From Bacteroidales bacterium (GTDB taxonomy: Bacteria; Bacteroidota; Bacteroidia; Bacteroidales; UBA932): DNA of 11,062 bases. Under the pieces are notes generated by a model. The model was not told the DNA's origin. It was given only the letters and a program-made list of their open reading frames with translations, and did no database searches. Position 1 is the stretch's first letter, and every line of letters begins with the position of its first letter. The stretch is taken from assembly GCA_016283985.1 (NCBI GenBank), contig JAEENZ010000042.1, positions 1 through 11,062 on the forward strand. Direction: 5' to 3'. The translations under genes were made by a program, and so were the position numbers. This document shows positions 1 through 7,619 of the stretch, piece after piece.

Positions 1-201
1 CAGGTCGGTCTCCACGAAGACTTCCTTCACCAGCCCGGCACCTTTGTGCAGGCGGATGACGCCATCTTCACCCTCGGCGGCGATTCCGCAGCCCTGCTGG
101 CCACGGTGCTGGAGGCTCTGCAGGCCAAGGAATGCGAGGCGGGATGCTTGCTCCACACCGTAGATTCCGAGGACGCCGCATTCTTCGTGTATTTCTTTCA
201 T
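1..201 (-). CDS. purF: Amidophosphoribosyltransferase, N-terminal part (cut by left edge)
   Basis: First 67 codons of glutamine PRPP amidotransferase, the first committed step of de novo purine synthesis (PRPP plus glutamine gives phosphoribosylamine); cytosolic. The frame is open from the ATG at 201 to the window edge. The translation begins MKEIHEECGVLGIYG: a short propeptide, then Cys8, which by family knowledge becomes the N-terminal nucleophile of the Ntn-type glutaminase after self-cleavage. The glutaminase motif LQHRGQQGCGI follows at residues 30-40; most family members have Asp or Glu where this one has the second Gln (residue 36). The PRPP-binding domain lies outside the window. The start is six bases past the dapD stop (gap 202-207), so it is probably co-transcribed with dapD. 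No Shine-Dalgarno sequence precedes the ATG. The Cys and HRGQ motifs together make other Ntn amidotransferases unlikely. Confidence 0.93.
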   Translation of the reverse strand, partial: MKEIHEECGVLGIYGVEQASRLAFLGLQSLQHRGQQGCGIAAEGEDGVIRLHKGAGLVKEVFVETDL

Positions 202-207
202 GGAGGA

Positions 208-975
208 TTATCTCAACAATTCTTCCAGCCGGACACTGCCGGCGGTCTTGTCGTCGCGGTATTTGACGATGACGGGGCAGTAGAGGTGAACGCCGGCTTC
301 GGCGGCGGGGCCTTTGGCGATGGGTTTGCTGCCGCTCACGACCACCGCATTGCGGGGAACGATGATGCGGCCATCCTCGTTGCGGCGGATGAACTCACCG
401 TTAACAGCATCGTAAATAGCTGTAGACGAAGTGATTATCACGCCGCTGGCGATTACTGCGCCCTCTTGAACGATCGTGCCTTCATAGATGCCACAGTTGC
501 CGCCGATGAAGGCGCCGTCCTCGATTATGGTCGGCACTGCGCCGGCAGGCTCCAGCACTCCGCCTATCTGCGTGGATGCGGAAACATGAACGTTCTTTCC
601 CACCTGGGCGCAGGAACCGATGGTCACGTGGGAATCCACCATCGTCCCTGAATCCACGTATGCGCCCACGTTCACGTAGGCCGGAGGCATGATGATGCTG
701 CCGGGAGCCATATAGGCTCCGCGCCTCACCGCGCTTCCGCCGGGCACCACGCGCACGCCGTCCTCGGGTTTGAACTTGCGTACGGGGAAGGTCGCCTTGT
801 CCAGGAATCCTCCAGGCATCTCCACGATGGCCCCGAGCTTGAATCCGGCCAGGATCACTTCCTTAACCCAGCTGTTCACTTTCCAGGTGCCGTCCACCTT
901 CTCCGCCACGCGGAGTTCGCCCTTCTCCAGGGCATCCATCACTTCGTTGAAGCGTTCTAGGGTTATTTCGCTCAT
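208..975 (-). CDS. dapD: 2,3,4,5-tetrahydropyridine-2,6-dicarboxylate N-succinyltransferase (DapD)
   Basis: 255 residues. Transfers succinyl from succinyl-CoA to tetrahydrodipicolinate in the succinylase branch of diaminopimelate/lysine synthesis; cytosolic, a trimer in the family. An N-terminal helical part (about residues 1-70, with DGTWKVNSWVK at 28-38) precedes a left-handed beta-helix of hexapeptide repeats (about 85-220). The signature is MPPAYVNVGAYVDSGTMVD at 96-114, followed by IGSCAQVGKNVH and IGGVLEP. These match the succinyl-type DapD rather than the shorter acetyl-type DapH. Slightly shorter than E. coli DapD (274 residues). In the segment before IGGVLEP the usual Gly-rich SGGVG reads SASTQ, a mild divergence. 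The ATG at 975 overlaps the dapA stop by four bases (ATGA, 972-975), which implies translational coupling; purF follows six bases downstream. Confidence 0.95.
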   Translation of the reverse strand: MSEITLERFNEVMDALEKGELRVAEKVDGTWKVNSWVKEVILAGFKLGAIVEMPGGFLDKATFPVRKFKPEDGVRVVPGGSAVRRGAYMAPGSIIMPPAYVNVGAYVDSGTMVDSHVTIGSCAQVGKNVHVSASTQIGGVLEPAGAVPTIIEDGAFIGGNCGIYEGTIVQEGAVIASGVIITSSTAIYDAVNGEFIRRNEDGRIIVPRNAVVVSGSKPIAKGPAAEAGVHLYCPVIVKYRDDKTAGSVRLEELLR

Positions 976-1844
976 AACAGTCCGAGGTCTTTAAGTGTTT
1001 GTGCCATAATGGTTTCCGTTTCGGCTAATGCCGGCACGAGAGGGAGGCGGAGACTGTTTTCCATCAGTCCCAGCAGGGCCATCGCAGCCTTTCCGGGGAT
1101 GGGATTCGGCTCGATAAACAGGTTCTTGAACAGGGCGCTCATCGCTTTGTCCATCGCGGCGGCCTCTTCGAACTTGCCGTCGAGAAGGGCGTGGGTAAAC
1201 TCCGCCATCAGGGCGGGGGCGACGTTGGATGCGACGCTCACCACGCCGGCGGCACCCTTCTTCATCAGTTCGAAAGTGTCGTCGTCGTTGCCGCTCAGCA
1301 CCGCAAATCCCTCCGGCGCGCCCTTCAGTATCTCCTCTATCTGGGGGATCTTGCCGGAAGCCTCCTTCACCGCCACTATGTTTGGCACGTCCGTGGCGAG
1401 CTTTAGGGTGGTTTCCGCCTCGATGTTGGAACCGGTTCGGCCGGGCACGTTGTAGAGGATTATGGGTTTGTCGGTCTCGCCGGCGATGGTCTTGAAGTAC
1501 TCATACATCCCCCTCTGTGGCGGTTTGTTGTAGTAGGGCGCCACCACCAGGAAGGCATCCGCCTCGTTCAGGAGCCGGATGTTGGCGATGGTTCCGCTGA
1601 CGGAGTTCGTGCCTACGCCCACCACCACCGGCAGGCCGCTGGCATTCTCGCGGGCGCAGCGGTAGACCGCTACCTTATCTTCGTCCGACAGGGTGGGCGT
1701 CTCGCCGGTAGTTCCAAGGGGAACCAGGAAGTCTATGCCTCCTTCTACCTGCCTCCGGACACAGTTTGCGAAGTTGTCCAGATCTACTTTTCCATTCTTG
1801 AACGGGGTGAACAGCGCCGTTCCGCAACCTTTGAACTTTATCAT
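972..1844 (-). CDS. dapA: 4-hydroxy-tetrahydrodipicolinate synthase (DapA)
   Basis: 290 residues, the usual family length. Condenses pyruvate with aspartate semialdehyde, the first committed step toward diaminopimelate and lysine; a cytosolic TIM-barrel class I aldolase. Visible active-site parts are GTTGETPTL at 44-52 (Thr45/Thr46), Tyr131 in LYNVPGRTG, and the Schiff-base Lys160 in VAVKEASG. By family knowledge Arg136 of the GRTG motif binds the substrate carboxylate. The ATG at 1844 overlaps the dapB stop (ATGA, 1841-1844), and the stop overlaps the dapD start. The adjoining dapB and dapD favour true DapA over related N-acetylneuraminate lyase or 2-keto-3-deoxygluconate aldolase members. 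Feedback sensitivity to lysine cannot be judged from the sequence alone. Confidence 0.96.
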   Translation of the reverse strand: MIKFKGCGTALFTPFKNGKVDLDNFANCVRRQVEGGIDFLVPLGTTGETPTLSDEDKVAVYRCARENASGLPVVVGVGTNSVSGTIANIRLLNEADAFLVVAPYYNKPPQRGMYEYFKTIAGETDKPIILYNVPGRTGSNIEAETTLKLATDVPNIVAVKEASGKIPQIEEILKGAPEGFAVLSGNDDDTFELMKKGAAGVVSVASNVAPALMAEFTHALLDGKFEEAAAMDKAMSALFKNLFIEPNPIPGKAAMALLGLMENSLRLPLVPALAETETIMAQTLKDLGLL

Positions 1845-2503
1845 ATGATCAGGTCTTTGAATTCATGTACGCCGGTGAGGCCCTCGGTCATCTCCGCGGC
1901 CACCACGGCTCCTTCTGCCAGGCCTTCCCGGGAGAAAGCCTCGTGGGTAAACTCCAGTCTGTCCACGCCGGATCGGAACTCCACGGTATGGATGCCGGGC
2001 ACTTCGCCTTCGCGGAATGCTTCGATGTCCGGCGTGACGCCGAGGGCATCTTCCACCAGTTTGCCGAGGCTCTTGGCCGTGCCGCTGGGGGCATCCAGCT
2101 TGTGGATGTGATGGGTTTCGCTGATGTGCGGAGTGTAGCCGTGGCCTTTCAGAATCTTCGCCGTCTTTTCTACCGCGGCGAACAGGGCGTTCACGCCGAG
2201 CGAGAAGTTGGAGGCATAGATCAAAGGGGTGCCCTGCTTCTCGAACTCCGCAATCACATCTGCTTGGATATCGTTCCAGCCGGTGGTGCCTACGACGGCC
2301 GCCTTGAAGTTGGCCGCGATGAACTTATAATTGGCCCTGAAGGCGGCAGGGGTGGTGAAGTCTATGCAGACGCACTCTTTCGCCATAGCCTGGGGCGTTG
2401 CGCAGATATCCTCGCTCGCCATCGCCAGTTCGATGCCGTGCTCCGCCAGTTTCTTTTCCACGATATGGCCCATCTTGCCATATCCGCTTATAATTGCTTT
2501 CAT
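1841..2503 (-). CDS. dapB: 4-hydroxy-tetrahydrodipicolinate reductase (DapB)
   Basis: 220 residues. Uses NAD(P)H to reduce the DapA product to tetrahydrodipicolinate, the substrate of DapD; cytosolic. The N-terminal Rossmann fold opens with GYGKMG (residues 7-12). VGTTGW at 71-76 lies in the dinucleotide-binding half. The catalytic signature is ETHHIHKLDAPSGTA at 129-143, with the His131/His132 pair, Lys135 and the DAPSGT loop. It is about 50 residues shorter than E. coli DapB (273), with the shortening mostly in the N-terminal nucleotide-binding domain; all key motifs are kept, so it looks compact rather than broken. The ATG at 2503 overlaps the ksgA stop by four bases and its own stop overlaps the dapA start, so translation of ksgA, dapB, dapA and dapD appears coupled in a chain. 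Confidence 0.95.
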   Translation of the reverse strand: MKAIISGYGKMGHIVEKKLAEHGIELAMASEDICATPQAMAKECVCIDFTTPAAFRANYKFIAANFKAAVVGTTGWNDIQADVIAEFEKQGTPLIYASNFSLGVNALFAAVEKTAKILKGHGYTPHISETHHIHKLDAPSGTAKSLGKLVEDALGVTPDIEAFREGEVPGIHTVEFRSGVDRLEFTHEAFSREGLAEGAVVAAEMTEGLTGVHEFKDLII

Positions 2504-3294
2504 ACTTTTACAAATCTACTGCATTTTTCGGTTAATGCAATGAAGTCCTCCACGCCCAGGCGCTCCGCCCGCAGGTCGAACACCGGATCCGCGATGAACT
2601 CCGCGAATCCCTCCGCCTCCGGGTTCAGCATCGGCTTCAGCGCATTGCGCAGGGTCTTCCGCCTTTGATTGAACGCCGTCTTCACGACCGTCTTGAACAG
2701 CTTTGAATCCACGCCAAGATCCACGCGTCCGTTGCGACGCAACCTGATGACGGCGGACCTGACTTTCGGCGGTGGCGCAAACGCTCCCGGCTCCACCGTA
2801 AACAGATACTCGATATCGTACCACGCCTGCAGCAACACGCTCAGGATTCCGTAAGTCTTGCTGCCCGGCCCTTCGGCGATACGCTCCGCCACCTCTTTCT
2901 GAATCATGCACACCACCTCCGGCACCCGGTCGCGGTCGTCCAGTATCTTGAAGAAGATCTGCGACGAGATGTTGTAGGGGAAGTTGCCGATAATCCTGTA
3001 GGACCCTTCGAACAGATGATGGATGTTCATCTTCAGGTAGTCCCCGAAGAAAAGCCTACCCTGCATGCCGTTGAAATGCGTCAGCAGGTAGTTCACCGAC
3101 TCCTCGTCGAGCTCGATCATCTTGAGACCGAGGTCCTCCCGCTTGATGAGATACTGGGTCAGGACCCCCATCCCCGGGCCTATTTCAAGCACGTCGGCGC
3201 AGGCAGAGGGCTCCAGCGCGGCGACTATTCGCTGCGCTATCCCCTGGTCCACCAGGAAATGCTGCCCAAGTGCTTTCTTTGCCCTTACTTCCAT
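2500..3294 (-). CDS. rsmA: 16S rRNA (adenine1518-N6/adenine1519-N6)-dimethyltransferase (RsmA/KsgA)
   Basis: 264 residues, a normal length for the family. Dimethylates the two adjacent adenines in the 3'-terminal hairpin of 16S rRNA using S-adenosylmethionine, a late step in 30S subunit maturation. The N-terminal ALGQHFLVD (8-16) is typical. SAM-binding motif I is LEIGPGMG at 36-43, and the catalytic motif IV is NFPY at 104-107, followed by NISSQIFFKIL. The C-terminal helical domain contains FNQRRKTLRNAL, also typical. Loss of this enzyme classically gives kasugamycin resistance. The start at 3294 lies one base after the YfhO gene's stop, and the stop overlaps dapB (ATGA, 2500-2503). It has no metabolic tie to its dap neighbours, so its place here is best read as housekeeping co-transcription. 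Confidence 0.96.
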   Translation of the reverse strand: MEVRAKKALGQHFLVDQGIAQRIVAALEPSACADVLEIGPGMGVLTQYLIKREDLGLKMIELDEESVNYLLTHFNGMQGRLFFGDYLKMNIHHLFEGSYRIIGNFPYNISSQIFFKILDDRDRVPEVVCMIQKEVAERIAEGPGSKTYGILSVLLQAWYDIEYLFTVEPGAFAPPPKVRSAVIRLRRNGRVDLGVDSKLFKTVVKTAFNQRRKTLRNALKPMLNPEAEGFAEFIADPVFDLRAERLGVEDFIALTEKCSRFVKV

Positions 3295-3295
3295 C

Positions 3296-5650
3296 TTATT
3301 CTTTTTTGCGAGCCAGCACCATGACGGCTACCGATCCCAGTGCCAGCAGGATCAACAATATCGAGCATATACGTGACAGTGCCGCTCCGCGGGCGTAGGA
3401 TGCAGGCTCGAATCGCATCTCCAGCGTATGCTCGCCTGCAGGCACCACCGCGCTCCGAAGCACCTCGTCGCTCAGGGCCATCTCCAGTTCGGTCCCATCC
3501 TCCAGGCGCAGATGCCACCCGGCAGGATACCAGACTTCGCTGAAGGTCAGTTTCTGCTCCACTGGCGAAGAGTATTCGTAGCGCAGGCAGTTGGGGGCGT
3601 AGGATGTCATCTGCACCTCGCCTTCGCCCTCGAACCAAGCGTTCCCGCGCGCAAACGGGTATTTCAGCGGCGCCGCTCCGCCATCTATGATAATGTATCG
3701 GCAGTTGAGATTGGCCAGCCCCTCCAGTTCCGGCATGGCCGCTTCCGCCTCTTCGATGGACCGCACCCCCTGCAGGGACTTGGTCAGTTGGCCGATTTCC
3801 TTCTGCAGGTGGCTCTCGATGTACTCCTGGTAGATCTGCAGCTTGGCCGGCGAGTATCCGCCGATGTTCTTGTGCCAGTAGGAAGGATGAGAGTCGTTGA
3901 ACACGTTCACTGTCAGGTCCAGCACTCTGTAGGACGGATCGGGATCTGCAAGGATAGCCTTGTCCACCGGCCTCTGGTTGAACTGGGAGATGAAGTTCTT
4001 GGGGGTGACGAAATCGTCGGCCCTCAGATATCTCTTGCCCACGGCGAACATGTTCACCAGCACCAGTGCGCAGATGCAGAGGGCGGCGGTGACACGCCTG
4101 CCCAGGGCATCCTGCTTCGCACCCCATAGCAAGAGGCCGGCGGAGCCCAGTATGAGCCAGAATGATGCCAGGGCGTCTTTTCTCAGGAGGCTGATGCGGT
4201 CGGCGACAAGTGCATCCGTGAGCGCGCTCTGCATGCCAGCATCGGATGCTGAAGTGAAGGTGCCGGCCAGTCCCGGGAACAGCCAGAAAATGAAACATAC
4301 TCCACCCGTGAGAGCGAATGCTATCAATCCCTTGCGTCGGAGTTCTTCATACGGATATTCCTCCCGCACCATGGCGTTCAGGAAGATGAATCCCAGCAGC
4401 GGCATGGTAATCTGCAGCACCGTAAGTGCCATCGAGACCGTGCGGAATTTGTTGTATAGGGGCAGATAGTTGTAGCATAACTTGGTGAATCCCATGAAGT
4501 TATGCCCTAGCGCCAGGAATACGGCAAACAGGGTTGCCGCCAGCAGCCACCAGCGCTCCTTCCCCTTGTAGCACAGCAGGCCGAGGAGGAAGAGGAAGAT
4601 GGTGATGCCGCCTATGAACATTGGCCCGGCGGTGAACGGCTGGGGTCCCCAGTAGAGGGGTAGCTGTTTGGATATCTGTTTCAGATTCGGCTGCCCGGCG
4701 CGTTTCAAAAGCTTATAGGTTTCAGATTTCGGACCAAGTGCGCCCGCGGAAGATCCTCCGTTGAAGTCCGGAATCATCAGGTTTGGGAGTTCCTCCCAAC
4801 CATAACTCCATGCTGTGGCGTACTCGAGGTCCAGGCCCTTGGTTTCTCCCGATGTCGATCCACCCCTCATGGAGTAGGGGGCGTACTCGAACGTGGGCAG
4901 AAGCTTGGACGCATTGGTGCCGATTCCGGCCACGCCAAGCACCAACAGCAGTGCAGAAATGCCGAAGAATCGGCCAATCGCCGCACGGCGCTCCTTATCG
5001 GTAAGCAACCAAATGAAAACCGTCAGCACGTAGAACGCGATTATCAGGGCCAGATAGTAGGATATCTGCGGATGGTTAGCCTTCACCTGGAAGCTTACCG
5101 TCAGCCCGAACAGGGCGGCTCCCAACAGCGCCTGAGGCAGTTTCTTCGCGACGGCGGATTTGTATGCGAAGACCAGTGCGGCCAGCACCCAGGGCATCAG
5201 CGCGATGGCCTGCATCTTGGTGTTGTGGCCTACCTGTATTATCTGGAAGTTGAACGAGCAGAAAGTGATGGCGATGGCTCCGCCCGCCGCTATCAGGGGA
5301 TTGATTCCGAACGCCAGCATCAACAGGAACCCACCAACCAGAGAAACGAACAGCCAGTTGGCCGGATGCTTCCCCGCCATCAAGCCTTTGTAAAGAGGCC
5401 GGGTCCAGTCGCCCTCGGTGGACGGCTCGATGGTTGCGGTCGGCATACCTCCGAACATTGATTCCGTCCAGGCCGTTTTGTCGTCAGGATGTTCCCTGTT
5501 CCACTGGAGCATCTCCTGCACCATTCCTCTCCAGCCCGAAATGTCCGACTGGTTGATTATCTTCCCGGCCAGCACCTGCGGCACGAAGCCGTATGCCAGC
5601 ACCAGGAATCCCAGGATTATACCTATGTAGATTGCGAGTTTCTTTTTCAT
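3296..5650 (-). CDS. YfhO-family polytopic membrane protein (GT-C-like)
   Basis: 784 residues, similar in length to Bacteroidota YfhO-family proteins. Reading hydrophobic stretches by eye gives about 13-14 membrane segments: one near 7-27, a block between about 98 and 246, a second block between about 345 and 537, and a last one near 760-780. Between the first two segments is the conserved loop QSDISGWRGMVQE (34-46) and SMFGGMPT (64-71). A loop near 249-343 and a domain near 538-758 are probably periplasmic; the latter ends with the family's WYPAGWHLRLEDG (707-719) and VPAGEHTLEMRFEP. YfhO members of Firmicutes act in glycosylation of cell-surface polymers and resemble GT-C glycosyltransferases that use lipid-linked sugars; Asp36 could be the catalytic acid, which is inference. 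The substrate is unknown. The ATG overlaps the dapF stop (5647-5650), and ksgA starts one base after its stop. Confidence 0.85.
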   Translation of the reverse strand: MKKKLAIYIGIILGFLVLAYGFVPQVLAGKIINQSDISGWRGMVQEMLQWNREHPDDKTAWTESMFGGMPTATIEPSTEGDWTRPLYKGLMAGKHPANWLFVSLVGGFLLMLAFGINPLIAAGGAIAITFCSFNFQIIQVGHNTKMQAIALMPWVLAALVFAYKSAVAKKLPQALLGAALFGLTVSFQVKANHPQISYYLALIIAFYVLTVFIWLLTDKERRAAIGRFFGISALLLVLGVAGIGTNASKLLPTFEYAPYSMRGGSTSGETKGLDLEYATAWSYGWEELPNLMIPDFNGGSSAGALGPKSETYKLLKRAGQPNLKQISKQLPLYWGPQPFTAGPMFIGGITIFLFLLGLLCYKGKERWWLLAATLFAVFLALGHNFMGFTKLCYNYLPLYNKFRTVSMALTVLQITMPLLGFIFLNAMVREEYPYEELRRKGLIAFALTGGVCFIFWLFPGLAGTFTSASDAGMQSALTDALVADRISLLRKDALASFWLILGSAGLLLWGAKQDALGRRVTAALCICALVLVNMFAVGKRYLRADDFVTPKNFISQFNQRPVDKAILADPDPSYRVLDLTVNVFNDSHPSYWHKNIGGYSPAKLQIYQEYIESHLQKEIGQLTKSLQGVRSIEEAEAAMPELEGLANLNCRYIIIDGGAAPLKYPFARGNAWFEGEGEVQMTSYAPNCLRYEYSSPVEQKLTFSEVWYPAGWHLRLEDGTELEMALSDEVLRSAVVPAGEHTLEMRFEPASYARGAALSRICSILLILLALGSVAVMVLARKKE

Positions 5651-6477
5651 GATTCGCTTGTTTTACAGAATTCGGCCGGGCCTGTGAGGTAGACGTTCCT
5701 GTATGTGCCGTCTCCGTTTGTGGAGAACTCAACTTGCAGGATATCTCCACGCCTGGCCAGGATGGTGTAGCGGAGGGTCCCCACTTCCAAATTTGCCGGT
5801 TTTGCTCCGTGTTTCATTGCTGCGATGGCGCTGGCGGTTATGCCTGTTCCACAGGCCAGCGTTTCTCCCTCTACGCCCTTCTCGAAAGTGCGTATCTTAA
5901 GGCTGCCGTCCGGAAGCTGCTGCACAAAATTGATGTTCGCTCCTTCCGGAGCAAAGGCTTCGTTCCAACGCAGCGCCTTCCCTTCCGTGGCCACATCTAT
6001 CGCATCCACATCTTCCACAAACTTCACAAAATGTCTTGTCCCCGTATTCAGAAAATACCCGCCCAGCATTTCGCTAACTCCTTCCACGTCAATCATTTTC
6101 AGCCTTACGGTCCAAACGGCTGTAGTCCAGCCGCTTTCCGGTCGGGACAGGATTTCCGCGGTATGCAGGCCATCGGGCGCGAGGAAGGTGTAGCGGTCTG
6201 GGGCGGATGGGGCGATGCCGAGCCAGTCGGCGAAGGCCACGATACAGCGTCCGCCATTGCCGCACATCATCCCGCCGGAACCATCCGGATTGAAAAAGTC
6301 CATTCGGAAATCCGCTTCCCCATCATCCAGGATCATCAGACCGTCCGTCCGGTACTCGCGGCACAACTCAGCGATGCGCTCCGGCCGTCGGAACCCACTC
6401 ACATCGATGCCCCGGCCATCAAGAACGACAAAATCGTTCCCGGCTCCCGACATCTTGTATAGTTTCACATCGCTCAT
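5647..6477 (-). CDS. dapF: Diaminopimelate epimerase (DapF)
   Basis: 276 residues, the usual family length. Interconverts LL- and meso-diaminopimelate without a cofactor; meso-DAP is used for peptidoglycan and as lysine precursor. The two-cysteine proton-shuttle centre is clear: Cys72 in MCGNGGRC (71-78) and Cys209 in ETLACGTG (205-212). The N-terminal KMSGAGNDFVVLD (8-20), PDGSGG (64-69) and NTGTRHFVKF (144-153) are also family-typical. The ATG at 6477 overlaps the aminotransferase stop (ATGA, 6474-6477), and its stop overlaps the YfhO gene start. A purine-rich AAGAAGG lies a few bases before the ATG, but it also encodes the aminotransferase's Lys-Lys-Val tail, so I do not treat it as a proven ribosome site. 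Both catalytic cysteines are present, so it should be active. Confidence 0.96.
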   Translation of the reverse strand: MSDVKLYKMSGAGNDFVVLDGRGIDVSGFRRPERIAELCREYRTDGLMILDDGEADFRMDFFNPDGSGGMMCGNGGRCIVAFADWLGIAPSAPDRYTFLAPDGLHTAEILSRPESGWTTAVWTVRLKMIDVEGVSEMLGGYFLNTGTRHFVKFVEDVDAIDVATEGKALRWNEAFAPEGANINFVQQLPDGSLKIRTFEKGVEGETLACGTGITASAIAAMKHGAKPANLEVGTLRYTILARRGDILQVEFSTNGDGTYRNVYLTGPAEFCKTSES

Positions 6478-7610
6478 AGAACCTTCTTAATTTCCGCAGC
6501 CAGCAGCTGAACTCCGGCCTCCATCCTCTCGCGTGCGAGATACGAGAAGTTCAGCCGCATGGTGTTGCGATGGCTGCCGTCCGGGAAGAAGAAGGATCCG
6601 GCCACATAGGCCACTCCGGCGGCCAGAGCGGAATCGTACATCGCCACAGTATCCACGCCTTCCGGCAGAGTCACCCACAGGAACAGGCCTCCGTCCGGAT
6701 GCGTCCAGCTCACCCCGGCGGGCATATACTTCTCCAGGAGGGAGATCATGTAGTCCCGCTTGTCGCGGTAGAGGGATATGCTGCGCTCCAGGTTCCGGTC
6801 CAGGGCTCTGCTGCCCATGAACTCGGCGGCCAGGTACTGGTCGAATACGGGCGGGCAGAGGTCCAGGGCCTGTTTGCAGACGAATATCTGCTCGAGCAGC
6901 GCGGGCTCCGCGATGATCCAGCCCAGGCGGAATCCGGGGGCGAATATCTTGGAGAAGCTGCCGAGGTGCAGGGTCCTTTCGGGCGCGAGGGAGTAGATGG
7001 TGGGTACGTCGCTGCCGCTGTATCGTAGTTCGCGGTAGGGACTGTCTTCCACTATCAGCAGGTCTTCGCGGCGGGCGAATTCCACCAGCGCCTGCCTTTC
7101 CTCCAGGCTCATGGTCACTCCCGACGGGTTGCAGAAATCCGGCACGATGTAGATTAATTTCGCCTGTCCGGGGGTGGACACGTCCTCCAGCGGCAGTCTG
7201 TGCACCTCCGCACGGTACGCCCGGAACGACTGCAGGGCGCCGAGGTAGGCGGGATAGGTGGTAAAAACCACATCCCCGGGATTCAGGAAAACCCGGGCGC
7301 AGACATCGATACCCTGCTGGCTCGAAGTGGTTATCTGCACGCGCTCGACGGGCACGCCGTAGCGCCGCGAAATAATCTCCCGCAACTCCGTAACCCCCTG
7401 GGTGCCACCATATTGCAATGCTCGCGCCCCGTACTTCTCCACGACCGTCCGCGTCAACCCCTCCATCTCCGCAAGCGGGAAGGTAGAGGCATCGGGGTAT
7501 CCCCCCGCGAACGAATAAATCGACGCGAGGTCCACCTTGCGGAAGATTTCCCGCACGGGCGAACGGAGGAACGACGGAACGTCGTCCGAGAAGAACCTGG
7601 AGTAGTCCAT
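6474..7610 (-). CDS. PLP-dependent class I aminotransferase, LysN/2-aminoadipate type (possible DapC role)
   Basis: 378 residues from the ATG at 7610; an in-frame TTG immediately before it (7613) is a less likely start. Fold-type I aminotransferase. Visible parts are SFAGGYPD (33-40), LQYGGTQG (65-72), the cofactor Asn161 in PDFCNPSG, Asp189 and Tyr192 in VEDSPYREL, the PLP-binding Lys221 in GSFSKIFAPGFRLGW, and the carboxylate-binding Arg352 in NTMRLNFSY. These match the LysN/2-aminoadipate aminotransferase group. No N-terminal helix-turn-helix is fused, so it is an enzyme and not a MocR regulator. It lacks the N-terminal features of LL-DAP aminotransferase (DapL) and is not a class III ArgD/DapC. 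Next to dapF and near dapD, it may supply the missing succinyl-DAP aminotransferase step; this is inference, and an aromatic or branched-chain amino acid role is equally open. The lipoprotein gene ends nine bases upstream. Confidence 0.88.
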   Translation of the reverse strand: MDYSRFFSDDVPSFLRSPVREIFRKVDLASIYSFAGGYPDASTFPLAEMEGLTRTVVEKYGARALQYGGTQGVTELREIISRRYGVPVERVQITTSSQQGIDVCARVFLNPGDVVFTTYPAYLGALQSFRAYRAEVHRLPLEDVSTPGQAKLIYIVPDFCNPSGVTMSLEERQALVEFARREDLLIVEDSPYRELRYSGSDVPTIYSLAPERTLHLGSFSKIFAPGFRLGWIIAEPALLEQIFVCKQALDLCPPVFDQYLAAEFMGSRALDRNLERSISLYRDKRDYMISLLEKYMPAGVSWTHPDGGLFLWVTLPEGVDTVAMYDSALAAGVAYVAGSFFFPDGSHRNTMRLNFSYLARERMEAGVQLLAAEIKKVL

Positions 7611-7619
7611 CAATTGAAC

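Noticed and set aside
973..1867. The same eight bases AAAGACCT shortly upstream of both dapA and dapD starts, as a possible shared regulatory site
   Set aside because: In both cases the bases encode the Lys-Asp-Leu near the C-terminus of the preceding protein (DapB and DapA); eight bases at different spacing is weak evidence, so coincidence is likelier.
3285..4298. Second long minus-strand frame inside the YfhO-family gene
   Set aside because: It is out of frame with the clearly conserved YfhO C-terminal motifs, and its low-complexity Arg/Gly-rich translation is typical of a shadow frame.
7611..7613. TTG as start of the aminotransferase
   Set aside because: An ATG follows immediately at 7608-7610 and gives a protein only one residue shorter, so ATG is the simpler choice.
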